Assembly (NCBI GenBank): GCA_017893485.1
Contig: CM030365.1
Span: forward strand, 46,866,458-46,930,457
Source of the DNA: Hemerocallis citrina
Taxonomy: Eukaryota > Streptophyta > Magnoliopsida > Asparagales > Asphodelaceae
Direction of reading: 5' to 3'
Length of the DNA stretch: 64,000 nucleotides
Both the position numbers and the translations under genes were made by a program. The notes under the pieces were generated by a model. That model saw only the letters and a program-made list of their open reading frames with translations. It had not been told where the DNA came from and made no database searches. Position 1 is the stretch's first letter, and every line of letters starts with the position of its first letter. Positions 21,141 through 33,536 of this stretch are shown here, piece after piece.

Positions 21141-23010
21141 AGTTGTCAAAAGTATAGTTTCAAATCCCTTTAACTTATGCTCTCTGTTATTAAGAACATT
21201 TCGATGTTCAACTAGTTCTTGTTTCATTTTGCTCTCATCAAAATATACTGTATAATTCCAGATTAATTCTACTTCACATGATTTATATATCAGGGTGAGC
21301 AAAATAATTTTTGTAATAATAAAACATATTTTTACACTTTTAATTCAAATTATACATTCTAACACTCTCTTTTTGATATTTCTTTGCCTCATAGTGTTCT
21401 AATCTTTTTGACAATACACTTCACATCAATCCACTGATTTTAATAATTTATCTACATACAACTCTTATTTGAATTTATTCATACCCTTATTAACACAAAG
21501 GTCCTATTTAACACAAAACTCAAACTACTAACTTTGTGGGTAGTTCTTTGATAGTAACAAATGTAGTTTCATTAAATCAACATATGCTTCTAGTCAAATC
21601 ATCTACATCACAAAATATATAACCAGCTATCAATTAGCATGTTCACAACTCAAACATTCAAGAAAGTTACTCTTTTCAAAAGTGTGCTCTTTCTTAATCA
21701 ATTTCATGCTTCAACTTTCCAATTTAACTAGCATTCTTATTAGTATTTTTTTATGCATCAAGTCTCAATATCATACTAGCATCATTCTTAAGGAAATTTA
21801 ACCACTATCATTCATTCATTCTAACAAGCATGGAGAATTTTACCCACAACTCAATTTTAACAACAGAACCACGTGCAAGTTGTTCATTAACATTCCAATC
21901 AATTTATGAACTAACTTTCCCATTAAAAATGTATTCTTATTAATATTTTCCATGCATCATTTCTAATTAGAAATAAGGAAAATCAAACCCACCTTGTATG
22001 GAGAGAAACAAACACAAAAGCAACAAAAGTCCTTGCAACGAGATGCACCTCCTCCTAGACGATGCGCGCACAAGTTCCACGAACACCAAACCCGAGCTCC
22101 TCTCCTTGGATAGCCGGCCCTTCTCCTTGATTGAAAGCAAGCACAATCCCACACAATTCTCTCAATCTTTTTAACTCACAACTTACTACCAAATAATGCT
22201 ATTAGACTATAGGTTTGGAAGGATATAATTGCATAAGAATACTAGCCATGGGAGGGGGTATTTATACTAGAAATCAAATGGAATGGAGGGCTAGGATTAA
22301 CTAGTTGGTTGTAGGATGGAAGGCCAAGATGAAAGTAGGAGTTATAAAAACTACCCACACCCAAATAACCACCATGCCATGACTACCACTCAAATTTTGA
22401 GTTTTCCCTCCAAGAATGCAACCGGCCAAGCACTTTTGTGCATGTTGCACGTGTACGTGCAATACACGTGCATGCCACTAGGCCTAAAAATTGTACATTT
22501 AATTTTGTACAAAAATAAAATAGTATTAAAATTGTCTTTTACATGACAAGTTAAATAAAAAATAGATTAATCCATGGGCTTTAGTTTTGGGCCAAAATAG
22601 TTATTTTAAAATAAAATAAATAATTTACATTTTGGGCTTTAAGAAAAAGGCCTTTTAATCTAATTAAAATAAGGCTTTCTATTTATTTAAAGAAAAGGCT
22701 TTTGTACATAAAATAATTTGAGAATACATATTTAAATATTTATACACATCACAATAAAAATAATTATAAGATTTAATTCAACCAAAATATTGCACGTGCA
22801 CACTACGTGCAAAATAAAATAATAATTTTTTATTAATTGAAAAATCAGGGTATTACAGTTGCTATATGTGTGTTGGTGGTGGGCATGTGCGTCTCTTGTG
22901 CACGTGTTTTGTCTTGGTGTTGGTTCATGCGTTCTCTTGTCCATGGGTTGTGTTCGTTGTTCGGGACCCGTTCCAGTTATTCTGTTCTTCATCTTCGTCG
23001 TCGTTATCAG

Positions 23011-25546
23011 GAAAGTAGCTTGTATGTATTTATTTGTCATACAAGTTAAATACCGTAAGTAGTCTTGCATGAAATTGTTTAGTACCCTCATGATGACCAT
23101 ATTTGTTCGTTGATCCGTTCCTTCATCTCTTGATCATGAGTAGTTCACAGTAGTTGTCACCCGTTGCATGAAAACAAATTAGATTAGATGGATATCTTGA
23201 TTGTATGTTTGGTTGTGACATATCATATGTTGTAGTAACTGTATATGGATGCTTTGTTAGATATAATCTCTTATTATAGATTGTTTCTTCACATGTTATG
23301 CTAATTTGAGTAAAACATATACCATGCTTTGTATGCCATCTTATTTTGGATCGTATGCAATTAAACTATTCGATAAAATGCATAGAAGAAGTTTTATTTT
23401 ACCGCTGCCCTATTTTTGAACAGTAATTTTGACCCTGTTAACATCAATAAAATAAATAAAGTTGTGAAAATGATTTGTAGCTTTCTTTTACTAGTTTTCA
23501 GAACTTTCGACGGATCTGAATTCTGATTTTCGATGCATGAGTTATTGCTGTTTTACAACAGTCATATCGTATATTATAAATTCTGAACTATGTGATTTCT
23601 GTATGAATCATTATTTTAAAACTGATATTAAAGTAGAAGTTGAACTCTATATTTTGCCAAGTATGTTTAGACATGACTGGATCAATCCTTAATTTTTGTG
23701 GAAATAATTAATGTCTTTTGTATCTCATTTCAAACTTATCCAACCAATCGATATATTTCCAAACTACATGCTGTTCAGTAAAGAATTATGTTTTCAACCT
23801 GATTCTTTTCATTTTTTATGAAAACTTTGTGAATATGAACTGTAGCTTGATTTTTCCATTTTATCACCATTTTGACGGATCTGGATTTCAAATTGTATTT
23901 TGCAAATTATCTCTGTTTTGGTACTGCTGTGTCTGAACTTTCAGAATTGAAATTTTGTTGCATTACTCTGTTTTCCCAATTTTATTGACTATACTATGTG
24001 TAATATAATTCCATGATATTTTATATATTGAGACTAGATATAATAAGGAATCTTCCAAAATTTTCTCAGAATTAATTATGATGTTTTCAGATCCATTTCA
24101 TGCTTATAAACAAGATTTTGCATGTTCTGGCTGAACATAACTTCTGTATTAAACACTGTTTTCAACCCTATTTCTGTGGCTGATGTATGACCTGTATATT
24201 TGCGCTGGATTCGGCAGAGAATCTAGTTTTCAGATTTTATGACGGATCTAGATTTGCAGTTTGGTAGCAACGGAAATCTCAAATTTTGTACAGTAGTGTC
24301 TTGCTGTCAAGAACTGGAAGTTTCGTTCTTTTGACTGTTATAGGTTGTTGTTGTCATGCGTTTGTGTTTCCAATGCATCTTAGACTTTTCCTTTGTGCTT
24401 GCCATGTCTTTTAGCCCTGTTTGTGTTCATTCACACCTGTTTAATAATAATGAAAAATAATCAAGCCGGGGTTTTTAAGGGAAAGATCTAGTAGTGGACA
24501 ATATAGAAATGCGTATTCAGAAGGGAACTCATTTTCCCCACTCACTGTTTTTCTCTAGATGAATGAGGGCATGACCCATGACACCGTTAATGTTTGTTGT
24601 TACTGTTACTGTTTGTTTGAATATACAGCCATATAGGTTCCACTACAAAATCTTAAAACGAAACTGTTTGATGTAGCAACCATGTGGTATAATTTGGGAC
24701 GCATGAAGTGCTACCTAGATAATAATGAATATTAGACATAAGAATAACTGTTTTACTGTCACGTCCTGTTACTGCTACTGTCATCTTGTTACTGTTACCG
24801 TTGACTTCAGTGTTAACTGTTACTGTTATACTCTTCACTTTTTATCCACTGTTTCTGGTTATCTGTAGACTGTCATCCTTTGTTGCTTATCTCCATGTTA
24901 GTACTTCCTGTTTTTGTTTCATATTTCCCTTTTCATTTTCTTGCTTGTACTGCTTGTGGCCCGGAACTTGCATCTAACGGGCATTATGTTTTCCTGTCTT
25001 CATTTTTCCTTGTAATTGCTATATGAGCAGGTTTTGGTGATCGCTTGCCTACTGGAGTTGGTGAGCAAAAGTTTTGAGCTGCGCTTTGGAAAATTTGCTT
25101 AATGTTTTGTTTGAACTATTTTATTCATATTACTGTATTGAGACTTGTATTTGGGCTTGTAGTCCCAGAATATTGTTTTGTTTCAAATCTCGTATTTGTT
25201 TGGAATATTCATTATGGATGGTTATAATTGTTTATGCATGCCTAGATGAGTAAATTGTTATATTTACTGTTGTGATGAGTCAAGTAGATCCGTACAACTT
25301 ATGGATGGTGAAAACTATCCGCTGGGCTTAGTCGCGTACCGTATTCCGTATTCCTTTTGGGAAGCAGAGCGTGACAAGGTTTTGGGTGGTATCAGAGCTT
25401 CTGGTTTGGCTAATGTGTTAGTTCAACTAATACATTAGACAGGCTTGACTCAATCAGGATTTACTTAACTGCCAACAGACCATGCATTGCACGAACAATT
25501 AATAATCAAGTTGATCTGAATGCTAATTGTTTTGGATTTTGTGCAG
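23011..25546 (+). other. Candidate leader intron of element B
   Basis: The LTR position CAG/GAAAGT (23010/23011) corresponds to AG/GCAAGT in the related LTRs X, Y, X' and Y'. GTTTTGGATTTTGTGCAG (AG at 25545-25546) lies three bases before the gag ATG. Splicing would remove U5, primer site and many upstream ATGs. The donor of this copy is mutated. Hypothesis from sequence pattern only. Confidence 0.35.
25387..25398 (+). other. Primer binding site, element B
   Basis: TGGTATCAGAGC, complementary to initiator Met-tRNA, 10 bases after the LTR end at 25376. Confidence 0.9.
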
Positions 25547-26045
25547 ACTATGGCTCGTGGGAATACTTCGTCTTCTCGCTCGCAAGAAGACCATCCTGAG
25601 TTGGCAGCTGTTACTCAGGTGCTCCAGTAGATTGCTCAAATGCAACAGGAGCACAGCGAACTGGTTAAGGCCGTATTGGAGGCTGCTAACCGGAATGCTG
25701 TTCCGAACCCCATTGTGCCTGCCTCTATAGTTTTGCCCCTTCATTCGGGTACCTTTGCAGATTTCATACGGTTGCACCTTGATAAGTTCAGAGAAGCCAC
25801 TCAACGCTGAGTAGTGGCTGATACGAACGGAGAGTCTACTACAGGCAGCTAGGGTCGCTGATGCCAACCGTGTGAATGTGGTATGCATCCAGTTGGTGGA
25901 TTTGGCCCACATCTGGTGGAGGGCAGAATTCGAGAGGCTAGAGCAGCCTATTGCTTGGGCTACTTTTGCTCAGAGCTTCCTGGAGAAATTCTTCCCCCGC
26001 ATAACCCGGGTAGAAATGGAGCATCAGTTTCTTGTCCTGAAGCAG

Positions 26046-26147
26046 GTTGGTTGGTTGGTTGTCTGGTTGATTTACTACAGCCATGTTTTGAGATTTTGTT
26101 ACATATTATATATGTAGTATTGTAACACCAAATTTTTCTTGGGATAG
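26046..26147 (+). other. Intron 1 in gag of element B
   Basis: 102 nt, AAGCAG/GTTGGT ... TTGGGATAG/GGC, T-rich, phase 0. It falls between LKQ and GTRSVDEY, two motifs that are adjacent in uninterrupted chromovirus gag. The segment has no coding similarity and carries stop codons. Confidence 0.65.
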
Positions 26148-26267
26148 GGCACTAGGTCAGTGGACGAGTACGCCATGGAGTTCACCAGGCTTAGCCGGTT
26201 CGCTACGACCTTGGTGGCGAATGAGGAGGATCGTGCTCGGAGGTTCCTTTTGGGTCTTGATTAGGGT

Positions 26268-29200
26268 TGTAACTACCATTCCTGCTATTTTTATTCTTCC
26301 CCATTTTGTAATATTTTATTTGTAATTGAATAAAATACTCTATTTTGTTCTTGATTTTTTTTAATATTAAATCTTATTCATGAAATTCTTTATTCTTCGT
26401 GATTGAGCTATTTTGTTGATCCCATTTTCTTCTATTTAATTGTGGGTATATTTATTTGAACCCTATTGATTTGGTTCTATCTCTTATTGAACCCTAAAAC
26501 CCAATTTCATTTGTTCTTAACTCAAAATCCGCTATTATTGGACCCTAATCCGCTAACCCAGTACCCAATTGTACCTTATAAATACAACTCTACTTCAAAC
26601 CCTAAAAATTACACACAATCGAAACCCTAGCCGCTTATTCTCTCTCCTTTCTCCTCTATCCTCGTCGTTCTCTCTCTCTCTGCCGTTTTGCCGCCCAAAA
26701 TTCACCAAAACCCATTGCTGGGTTTCTTCTTCGGTGAGCACTCTCCTTCGGTGGACCCCCCTCTCGTCGTCAACCCCCCGTCGACCTCTCCCCAGCGCCA
26801 CACCTCCCTGCGCCGCCTCCCGTCGATGCCCAGGACACCAATCCCCAACCCTGACCTGTTTCTCTGTCCTCGACATTAGAGACAGAGACCACCTCCGACG
26901 CTGCTATCTTTGCTGCCTCTTCCCGTTGACTCCCGACCAGCCATCGACGTCGATGTCCTCCAGTGACGCCGACGACCCCGCTCGCCGTTAGCCCCTGCCA
27001 TTGCTGACGTGGCTGCTGCTGTCTCTTTGAGTTGCTGTGTTGCTTTGGCTCTTTGCACATTTATTGCACGTGCTATTGTGTGTTCGTGGGTTCGTTGCTT
27101 TGGGATCCTTATCCCATTATTCTTGGTATTCGTTTTCGTCATCTATAAGGCAAGTCACTGTCCTCTTGAATTGTTACTTGTATCAAATTCAAGTTTTTGT
27201 TGAAACTCTTGCAAGTAGATCCCTTGTTAATCGTATAATACCTTGTTCATCTCTTCGTTGGGTTTATTGAGGGTTTACATGAGCTAACCCCAATATTCTT
27301 GACATCGTGCCACTTTTGACTCCAAAGACTGGATCTTTCATGCATTCATGTAGAATTGCTAATATGGTGAACCGTATAATCATGACACAAATAAATTATT
27401 GTAGAAACAATTGCTAGGTTGTATGTTTGGGTGATTGATTGTTGTTGGTTGATGATAAATTGATGTGTGAGTGTGTTCTAATTTTATTCATCTTGTTATT
27501 GCACCCATCATGTTGATTACACAATTTATTGACTAAAGAATTGATACCCTTCATGTTTAATTAAATTATTTAAGAATAATACCCTAAAACCTGTATATTG
27601 CTTGCTGGCCTGTATGTTGACTGTTGTTTTTGAACTAGTAAATGATCTTAAAATGAATTACTTTCTGAACAAGAATTGTAGCCTTATCTTTCTAGTTTAC
27701 AGAACATCTTGAATTTTTGAATTCCGAGTTATCTATCAAAAGTTATACCGGTTTTACTACAGCTGTGTTTTTACATTCAGATTTTCAGATTCTTGTATCT
27801 TTCATGTTCAAACAGTAAATAGGCTGATCAAATGATAAAATTTTACTTTGAAAATTTCCAGATTGTTGCTTAACATGTTTAGGAGTCTAGAAAATATTTT
27901 TAATGAATTTAATATTGAGTTTTTGCTGATTCTAAAAATAAAATAACATAATGTCGAATTTCTGCCTGAACATGGATTCTGTAAGGAACAATGTGTTTGA
28001 CCTAGCTACTGTTTTCGGATTTTGAACTTTAAATATGCGTTGGGACCGAAAGTCTAGTTTCTAGAACTTCTGACAGATTCACTTTTCATTACTGAAACAG
28101 CAGAAAACTGCATTTTTGTACAGACTACTCTTGCTGTCCAGAATTTTATATTTCAGTTTTTAATAGTTTAACTATTCCTATATCGTACTATTGCATGAAT
28201 TACTGTGTGTATGTTGCATTGCATGATCCTAATGTCTTATTGTCATCGTTCCAATTGTCCTACTGCATGTTATCGTCTTATCGTTCCCTTATTGTTACTA
28301 TTGTTTACCCATGTCTCAAATTGTAAATTTTATTGTTGCATTAATAAAATAATTAACGAGTCGGGGTTTAAGGGAATTACTTGAGTAGTGGATAATATAG
28401 TAACTGTATCGACCAGTATTTATCGATTGATTGTGGAGCGTTGACTACGACACCCCAATCTTTCGTGTATTGCATCAATGAATCGTATTAATGTATCATA
28501 TCAATGAATCAGTGAATCATCGTAATGTATCGAGCAACAATATTGTATCGTATCAGTGATTATCATACCGACGCATGATCTATAGAATTCACCACTCGGT
28601 ATAAACGAAATTGATTGTATGCATCGAACTTGTAGTATGTGATGCAGTGGTACATGCATTAGTTAGGATTAAAATGATTAATAGACATAAGGATTGACAC
28701 AACATCGACATTGCATATTGTACATCACTGTTCCTATTGATACCAAATATTGTTTAAGTGTTATTGATACTATTGAATATTGTTTTTGAATATTGAATCA
28801 TTGTCTATACGATTGCATCGATTATCGTGACATTGTTTATTGATTATTGTCCCATGTTATTGATTCCTATTGATCCATTGATTCATTGTTGTACCGTTAT
28901 TCTATTGTTCCTTGCTTTCTCTACTTGCGGTCTATGACTTGCTCTAAGGACAATTTTTCTTCTATTTTTAGATGAAGTGTATACAGGTAATGAAGGAATT
29001 GCTTGCTGGAATTGGAGAACAAAAATTCCGAAGATTTTATGCTTTTTAATTGCTTATTATTTTATTGAACTTATTGTATTGAGACTTGTTACTATTGTGT
29101 TTGGAATTTATTATTGTATTGGGCTTATGTACCGGATTTTATTATTCTTTCTAGACATTGGTTTATTGTATTTGGATATTTCATATTGTTTCATTCCAAG

Positions 29201-29359
29201 TATTATTGTTCATGAGATTATTATTATTGCTTACGCAATTGTTCTATAATAATTATATTGTTGAGTTGATCGATTCAACAACTTATGGGTGACGTTAGTC
29301 ATTCGCTGGGCCTAATGTCATGTGCTCGTATTCCATATTTTTGGGAAGCGAGTTGTACA
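26268..29359 (+). mobile_element. Solo LTR X in gag of element B
   Basis: 3092 bp from TGTAACTACC to GTTGTACA with TSD AGGGT (26263-26267, 29360-29364). TATAAATA at 26577-26584; donor-like ATAAG/GCAAGT at 27149/27150. The last 80 bp (CTTATGGGTGACG, CATTCGCTGGGC) match the ends of LTRs B and Y, so the three are related families. X' at 62025-63144 is another copy. Nothing coding was seen inside. Confidence 0.88.
26577..26584 (+). promoter_or_regulatory. TATA box of LTR X
   Basis: ACCTTATAAATACAAC followed by a C/T-rich leader; the homologous box in X' is at 62333-62340. Confidence 0.55.
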
Positions 29360-29732
29360 AGGGTATTCAGGTGCACTTGGCCGCCCATCGTCTCTGTACC
29401 TATGTGGATGCCTTGGAGGTAGCTCGAGCGACAGAGTAGACTCGAGCTCGGAAGACCCCTTCTCAGCGGGTTGTGCATTACCTTGCTGCTGTTGCTGCCA
29501 GGCCTACTGGAGGTCCGATCAGGAGGCCAGCTCCGGTCCTTGCCGTCAAGACAGCTCCCTACCGTCCTGCTCCTCCACGGAGGGATGTTGTTTATGACTT
29601 TTGCCAGACCCCTGGACACTTGCAGAAGGATTGCTAGAAGGCCAACCACCGGTGTCTCGGTTGTGGTGCTATCGACCACTTGGTTCGAGATTGTCCTTGG
29701 AGGAGGCACGACCAGGCCGCAGTCGTGCCAGT

Positions 29733-32700
29733 TATAACCCCTGTTTTTCATTTTGTGTATTTTGGAGTGCATTTTTCGTTTTGGTGTATTTTCTCTCTTG
29801 TATTTTTTCTGAACCGTATATTGGAGTTGTTTTCAATATATATATTCGTTTTGTTTCATTTTGAGCTCTTTGTGTTTGATTGGTTGTTTCTTTTGTTTTG
29901 TTCTTCATTAGTTGTGTTCTTTCTTCATTTTTGGTCTCGTTCTCCTCATTTTATTTTTGGGGGTTTGAGGTGGTGGTGTTTGGTTGTGATCCTATTTTCA
30001 ATCCCATTATTGATCCCTATTTGACTACCAAAGCCAAATTTAAATTTCCAATTCTATTTGTATTCCTAATTGATTGACCCAATATCCAAAAACCCATTTG
30101 GTAAATCCTATTACTAATCTTAATACCCACAACCCAATACCCATAAAACCACAACTAAAACCCTATATACATAAACCTCTCCATCACTAACCCTAACCCT
30201 AACTCCATCTCTCAGAAATCCCGTCCGCCCTCTCTCTCTCCCTCTCCTTGCTTGCATCTCGACCCACACACAACCCTAAGCCATGCCGACCCTACCCCAG
30301 GCTGACAGCCCCCACTCCTCCCCTTTCTCGGCTTGTGTTCAACCCCGGCACACCCCACACCCGAGCCCAACACCACCAGGCCGATCCCCCTCTCCTTGAC
30401 CATCCCGACCATCTCCTTCACCACCATAACAACCCTCTTGAACCATATAATCCCTCTACTCTCTCGTGGTGTTCTCTTGTGGCCGCAAGCCACTTTGATC
30501 ATCTCTCGCTTTTGGAAGTCTTGTTCGTGTGGAGGTTTTCGCACTAGTTGCTTGGATTTGTTGATTCGCAGATTTTCGTTCGTGGGTTTTGCTCCTACTT
30601 TAGATTGCATCGTTTTTCATCCCTGATTTAAGGCAAGTAACTTGTACTCCAATTCATTTGTTTGATACAAGTCAAAAGGTTCACCTATAGTGTAGTTGGG
30701 TCTAGAGACGACTCTTGTTTGTATTTTTCTTGGTGGGTTTTGTCTCTATTGTGAAAACTTGACCATAGATGACTCATGACACAATCTTGACATAAATTAA
30801 CTTAGGATTTTCCCGTTCTTGATTTTGATCTTGTATGTGAGATTTTTGTGAGAATTCGTGATTTGGTTGAGACCCATGTGAAATACTTGGTGTGGACATG
30901 TTAGATATCCTAATTCATAATGTTTAGACACTTGGTAGATTCGATTTCATGTTTGGGTGTGTTTGGACCAATTTTCTTGAATCTATGTCGATTTTGTTTT
31001 CAAGGGAAGAATTTGTAGTTTGTCACTGTTCTGTTTTGGTTGCTGTTTTGGACTATTTTAAAGTCAGTATCTTGATTTCGGTATAAACATGAGTTTTAGA
31101 TAATTTTGTTTATTTTCAAACACCTCTGACCTTGCTTGATTTTGATTTCGTATGACTGAGTTATGACTGTTTTAGTATAGAGGTATCAATCTTTTCCAGA
31201 TTCTGTTTATCGGTAATTTTGATGACAAATCATTTTAAAGAACTACGCTACATATAATATTTTGATCCAAAACTTTGGTCAGTGTTTCTTTATCTAGTTA
31301 GGAATTACCCAGAATTTTGTGAATTTTCTTGATGAGTTTTATTTGTTGTTTCGTGCTCGTTTAGGAAATCTATACTTGTTATATTTCGCTCGCTGATCTG
31401 TAAAGAACCTTATTTTCACTATGATTCCTCTTACTGTATGGAAAATTTTTGTGAAATATGAAAGTTAATATATTTTGTCTATTTTCATCTCCCTTTGGCG
31501 GATTTGGATTTTGTTTCACTGGTTGCGAGATACTTCAGTTTTCGTACAGCAGTGTTGGGACTTCCAGATTTTCTAAAGCGTTGTTTCTTGATGTTTTCGT
31601 ATTTTTGATGACTTAACTAACTTTTCTGGAATATTATGAAACTTTATATTTTGATTCTAGACATATAGGGGAATACCCCAGATTTTTCCTGAATTTATTT
31701 GAGATGTTTTGATGCAGTTTTCTTGACCAAGAATTCGTTTTCCTGATTTCTGACTGAACATGTTTTCTGTTTTCAAATCTGTTTTGAGTTATGATGTTGT
31801 GAATTACTATATGACTTGTTTATACTCGCTGGATTCGTGTGGAAGTCTATTTTCCAGATCCTTTGACGGATCCAGATTTGGATGTTTGTAGTAGCAGGGA
31901 TCACTATTTTAGTACAACACTGTCGTGCTGTCCTGAATTAGAAAACTAGTTGTTTTATCCTGTTATGTGATATCTTGTACCTGTACTTGTTTATCTTGCA
32001 CCCTGAACCTGATACATGTTATACCCTGTTATCCTTGCTTTGTTTGTGACACATACTTGCATGCCCGATTATAATAATAAATGACCAAGCCGGGGTTAAG
32101 ATAAAGATCTAGTAGTGGAAAATATAGAAATGTGTACTTGGAAGAGGACCTGTATTCTGCCTGCCTGTTACATGTTCATGACTACATGATTCACGTTCCT
32201 GTTACCTGTACCTGATTGCATGCTTTCCTATAGGAAGATGTACTCAGAAGATGACCACTAGGTTATGCCTGTTTCCTGTACCTGACTGCATACTTTCCTT
32301 AGGAAGGTGTACTCGGAAGAGAACCACTAGGTTCTACCTGTTCCTGTTATTCCTGTTTCCTGTACCTGAGTACACTGCCCTATGGACTCCATTACGAAAT
32401 CTAAAGCAAAACTGTTTGTTGTAGCAACCATGTGCTATGTTTTTGGGTCGCATGAAGAGGAACCTAGATAGTAATATAACAAGACTGACATGACATAATC
32501 TGATTTCCTGTTTACCTGAATACCTGATTATCCTGTTACATGATTACCTGTATACCTGTATACCTGATTACCTGTTACCTGTTACCTTATGCCTGTTACT
32601 TGTTTATCTGTTTACTTGACACTTGATACGTGTTGCCTATACCTGTTGGTATACCATGCTACTTGAATCTATTTTCCTGATTCATGTTAGATATTATATT

Positions 32701-33237
32701 TCTGTTGACACACTTATACCATGCTAGGCCTGTTATTTAGAATTATCTAACCCCTGTACTTGTATCCTACATTATAAGTGACCCATAACTTGCAATTGAC
32801 GGGTACTTGTTTTCTCTTTCCTTCTCCTGCAAATTTACTAATTGCACATCAAGATGGATGACTGCCAGATCGTATTGGCGAGATGATGCACTAGTGCTGG
32901 ATTTTTCCGCTTTATTATTATTATTATTGTTGCTTAAACTTGAATGAAATGTACTTGATGACTTGGATATTTATCTTGTATTTGGGCGATGTGACCCAGG
33001 ATATTTGATTTGTTCAGAACCTGATTATTTGAGATTATTGTATTTGGTTTCAAGTAATTTCTGTTGGTATCTTGTTTCTATATATGCATGCTTGGTTGTA
33101 TCTTTTGCTTCTGACTCTGATTATTCCTGTGTTATGTTGTAAAGATTCTTGAACAGCTTATGGATGATGAAAATCATTCGCTGGGCTTTTGTTTCGTATC
33201 CGTATTCCATATTCTTTTTGGGAAGTGGGGCGTGACA
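29733..33237 (+). mobile_element. Solo LTR Y in gag of element B
   Basis: 3505 bp, starting TATAACCCCTG (first dinucleotide TG changed to TA) and ending GGGGCGTGACA. TSD CCAGT at 29728-29732 and 33238-33242. The donor-like TTAAG/GCAAGT is at 30632/30633. Three 365-bp modules lie at about 31100-31950, and CCTGTTACCTG-type short repeats at about 32150-32650. Y' (57506-61403) is an inverted copy elsewhere. It lies only 368 bp from the end of X in the same gag frame. Confidence 0.88.
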
Positions 33238-33373
33238 CCAGTTCATAGTCAGGTCAGGCCGCCACTTCTCCCTCAGAGTCAGATCGTCGGTCAGAGGACC
33301 GCTGCTCCAGGGAGAGGTCAGGCTTTCAACTTGGCAGCGGAGGAAGCTGAGACCGCGGAAGAAGGCGTTGTAG

Positions 33374-33536
33374 GTATTCTTTTGTTTTTTCTTTTGTTGT
33401 TCTGTTATTTGTTCCTTGTTTTATTTCTCTTGCATCTTTCATCCATGTTGTCTTTCTTGCATCTTTTTTCATATTCCTTGGTTATCTTTCATCTGTTCAT
33501 CTGTTCATCTTTTCCCTTGTTTCGACTCTATCTTAG
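33374..33536 (+). other. Intron 2 between gag and protease of element B
   Basis: 163 nt, GTAG/GTATTC ... ATCTTAG/GTGTT, strongly pyrimidine-rich as in plant introns. Joining the flanks fuses EEGVV with GVILV, in front of the protease motif VLFDSGATHSF. The left and right borders share TAGGT, so a small insertion with a 5-bp duplication is an alternative. Confidence 0.6.

Larger units (their letters stand above)
19377..22857 (-). mobile_element. Solo LTR C in the 5' LTR of element B
   Basis: Bounded by TGTAACGCCCC and ...GGTATTACA with 5-bp TSD GTTGC (19372-19376, 22858-22862). The intact empty site is seen in the 3' LTR of B at about 37655-37685. Read on the minus strand it starts TGTAATACCC, has TATAAATA at 22266-22259, a donor-like AAG/GTGGGT at 21993/21992, and ends GGGGCGTTACA, as long chromovirus LTRs do. 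No internal domain is present, so this is a 3.5 kb solo LTR. Two tRNA-like segments (20925-21005, 21068-21140) lie inside. Confidence 0.85.
18578..25376 (+). repeat. Element B 5' LTR (interrupted by solo LTR C)
   Basis: Begins TGTAACTCCTG and ends GCGTGACA; about 3.3 kb without the insertion at 19377-22857. TATA box TATAAAT at 18917-18923. A donor-like ATCAG/GAAAGTAG lies at 23010/23011. The segment 23450-24330 contains three diverged copies of a 365-bp module anchored on GACGGATCT (23509, 23874, 24241). An uninterrupted empty site for element 2 is at about 23247-23262. Confidence 0.88.
25550..33373 (+). pseudogene. Gag of element B (exons 1-2, interrupted by X and Y)
   Basis: Starts at ATG 25550 (MARGNTSSSRSQ), three bases after an acceptor-like GTGCAG. 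Stop codons occur (CAG to TAG at about 25628, TGA at about 25808). The gag core reads HIWWRAEFERL, FLEKFFPRITR, FLVLKQ, then, after a 102-nt intron, GTRSVDEYAMEFTRLSRF. Solo LTR X interrupts at FLLGLD, and the frame resumes at 29365 with IQVHLAAHRL. The zinc knuckle CLGCGAIDHLVRDC is at about 29660-29700. Solo LTR Y interrupts next, and gag resumes at 33243. Removing X and Y with one TSD each gives a continuous frame apart from stops. Gag would form the virus-like particle. Confidence 0.8.

Noticed and set aside
26595..27142. Host exons suggested by 60-140-codon frames near 26570-27200
   Set aside because: This is the GC-rich leader of LTR X, shared in position with X' (62390-62720); frames are not conserved between the copies.
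30212..30626. Pro/His-rich open frames in both strands
   Set aside because: Leader of LTR Y; the counterpart in Y' (60250-60720) encodes different peptides.
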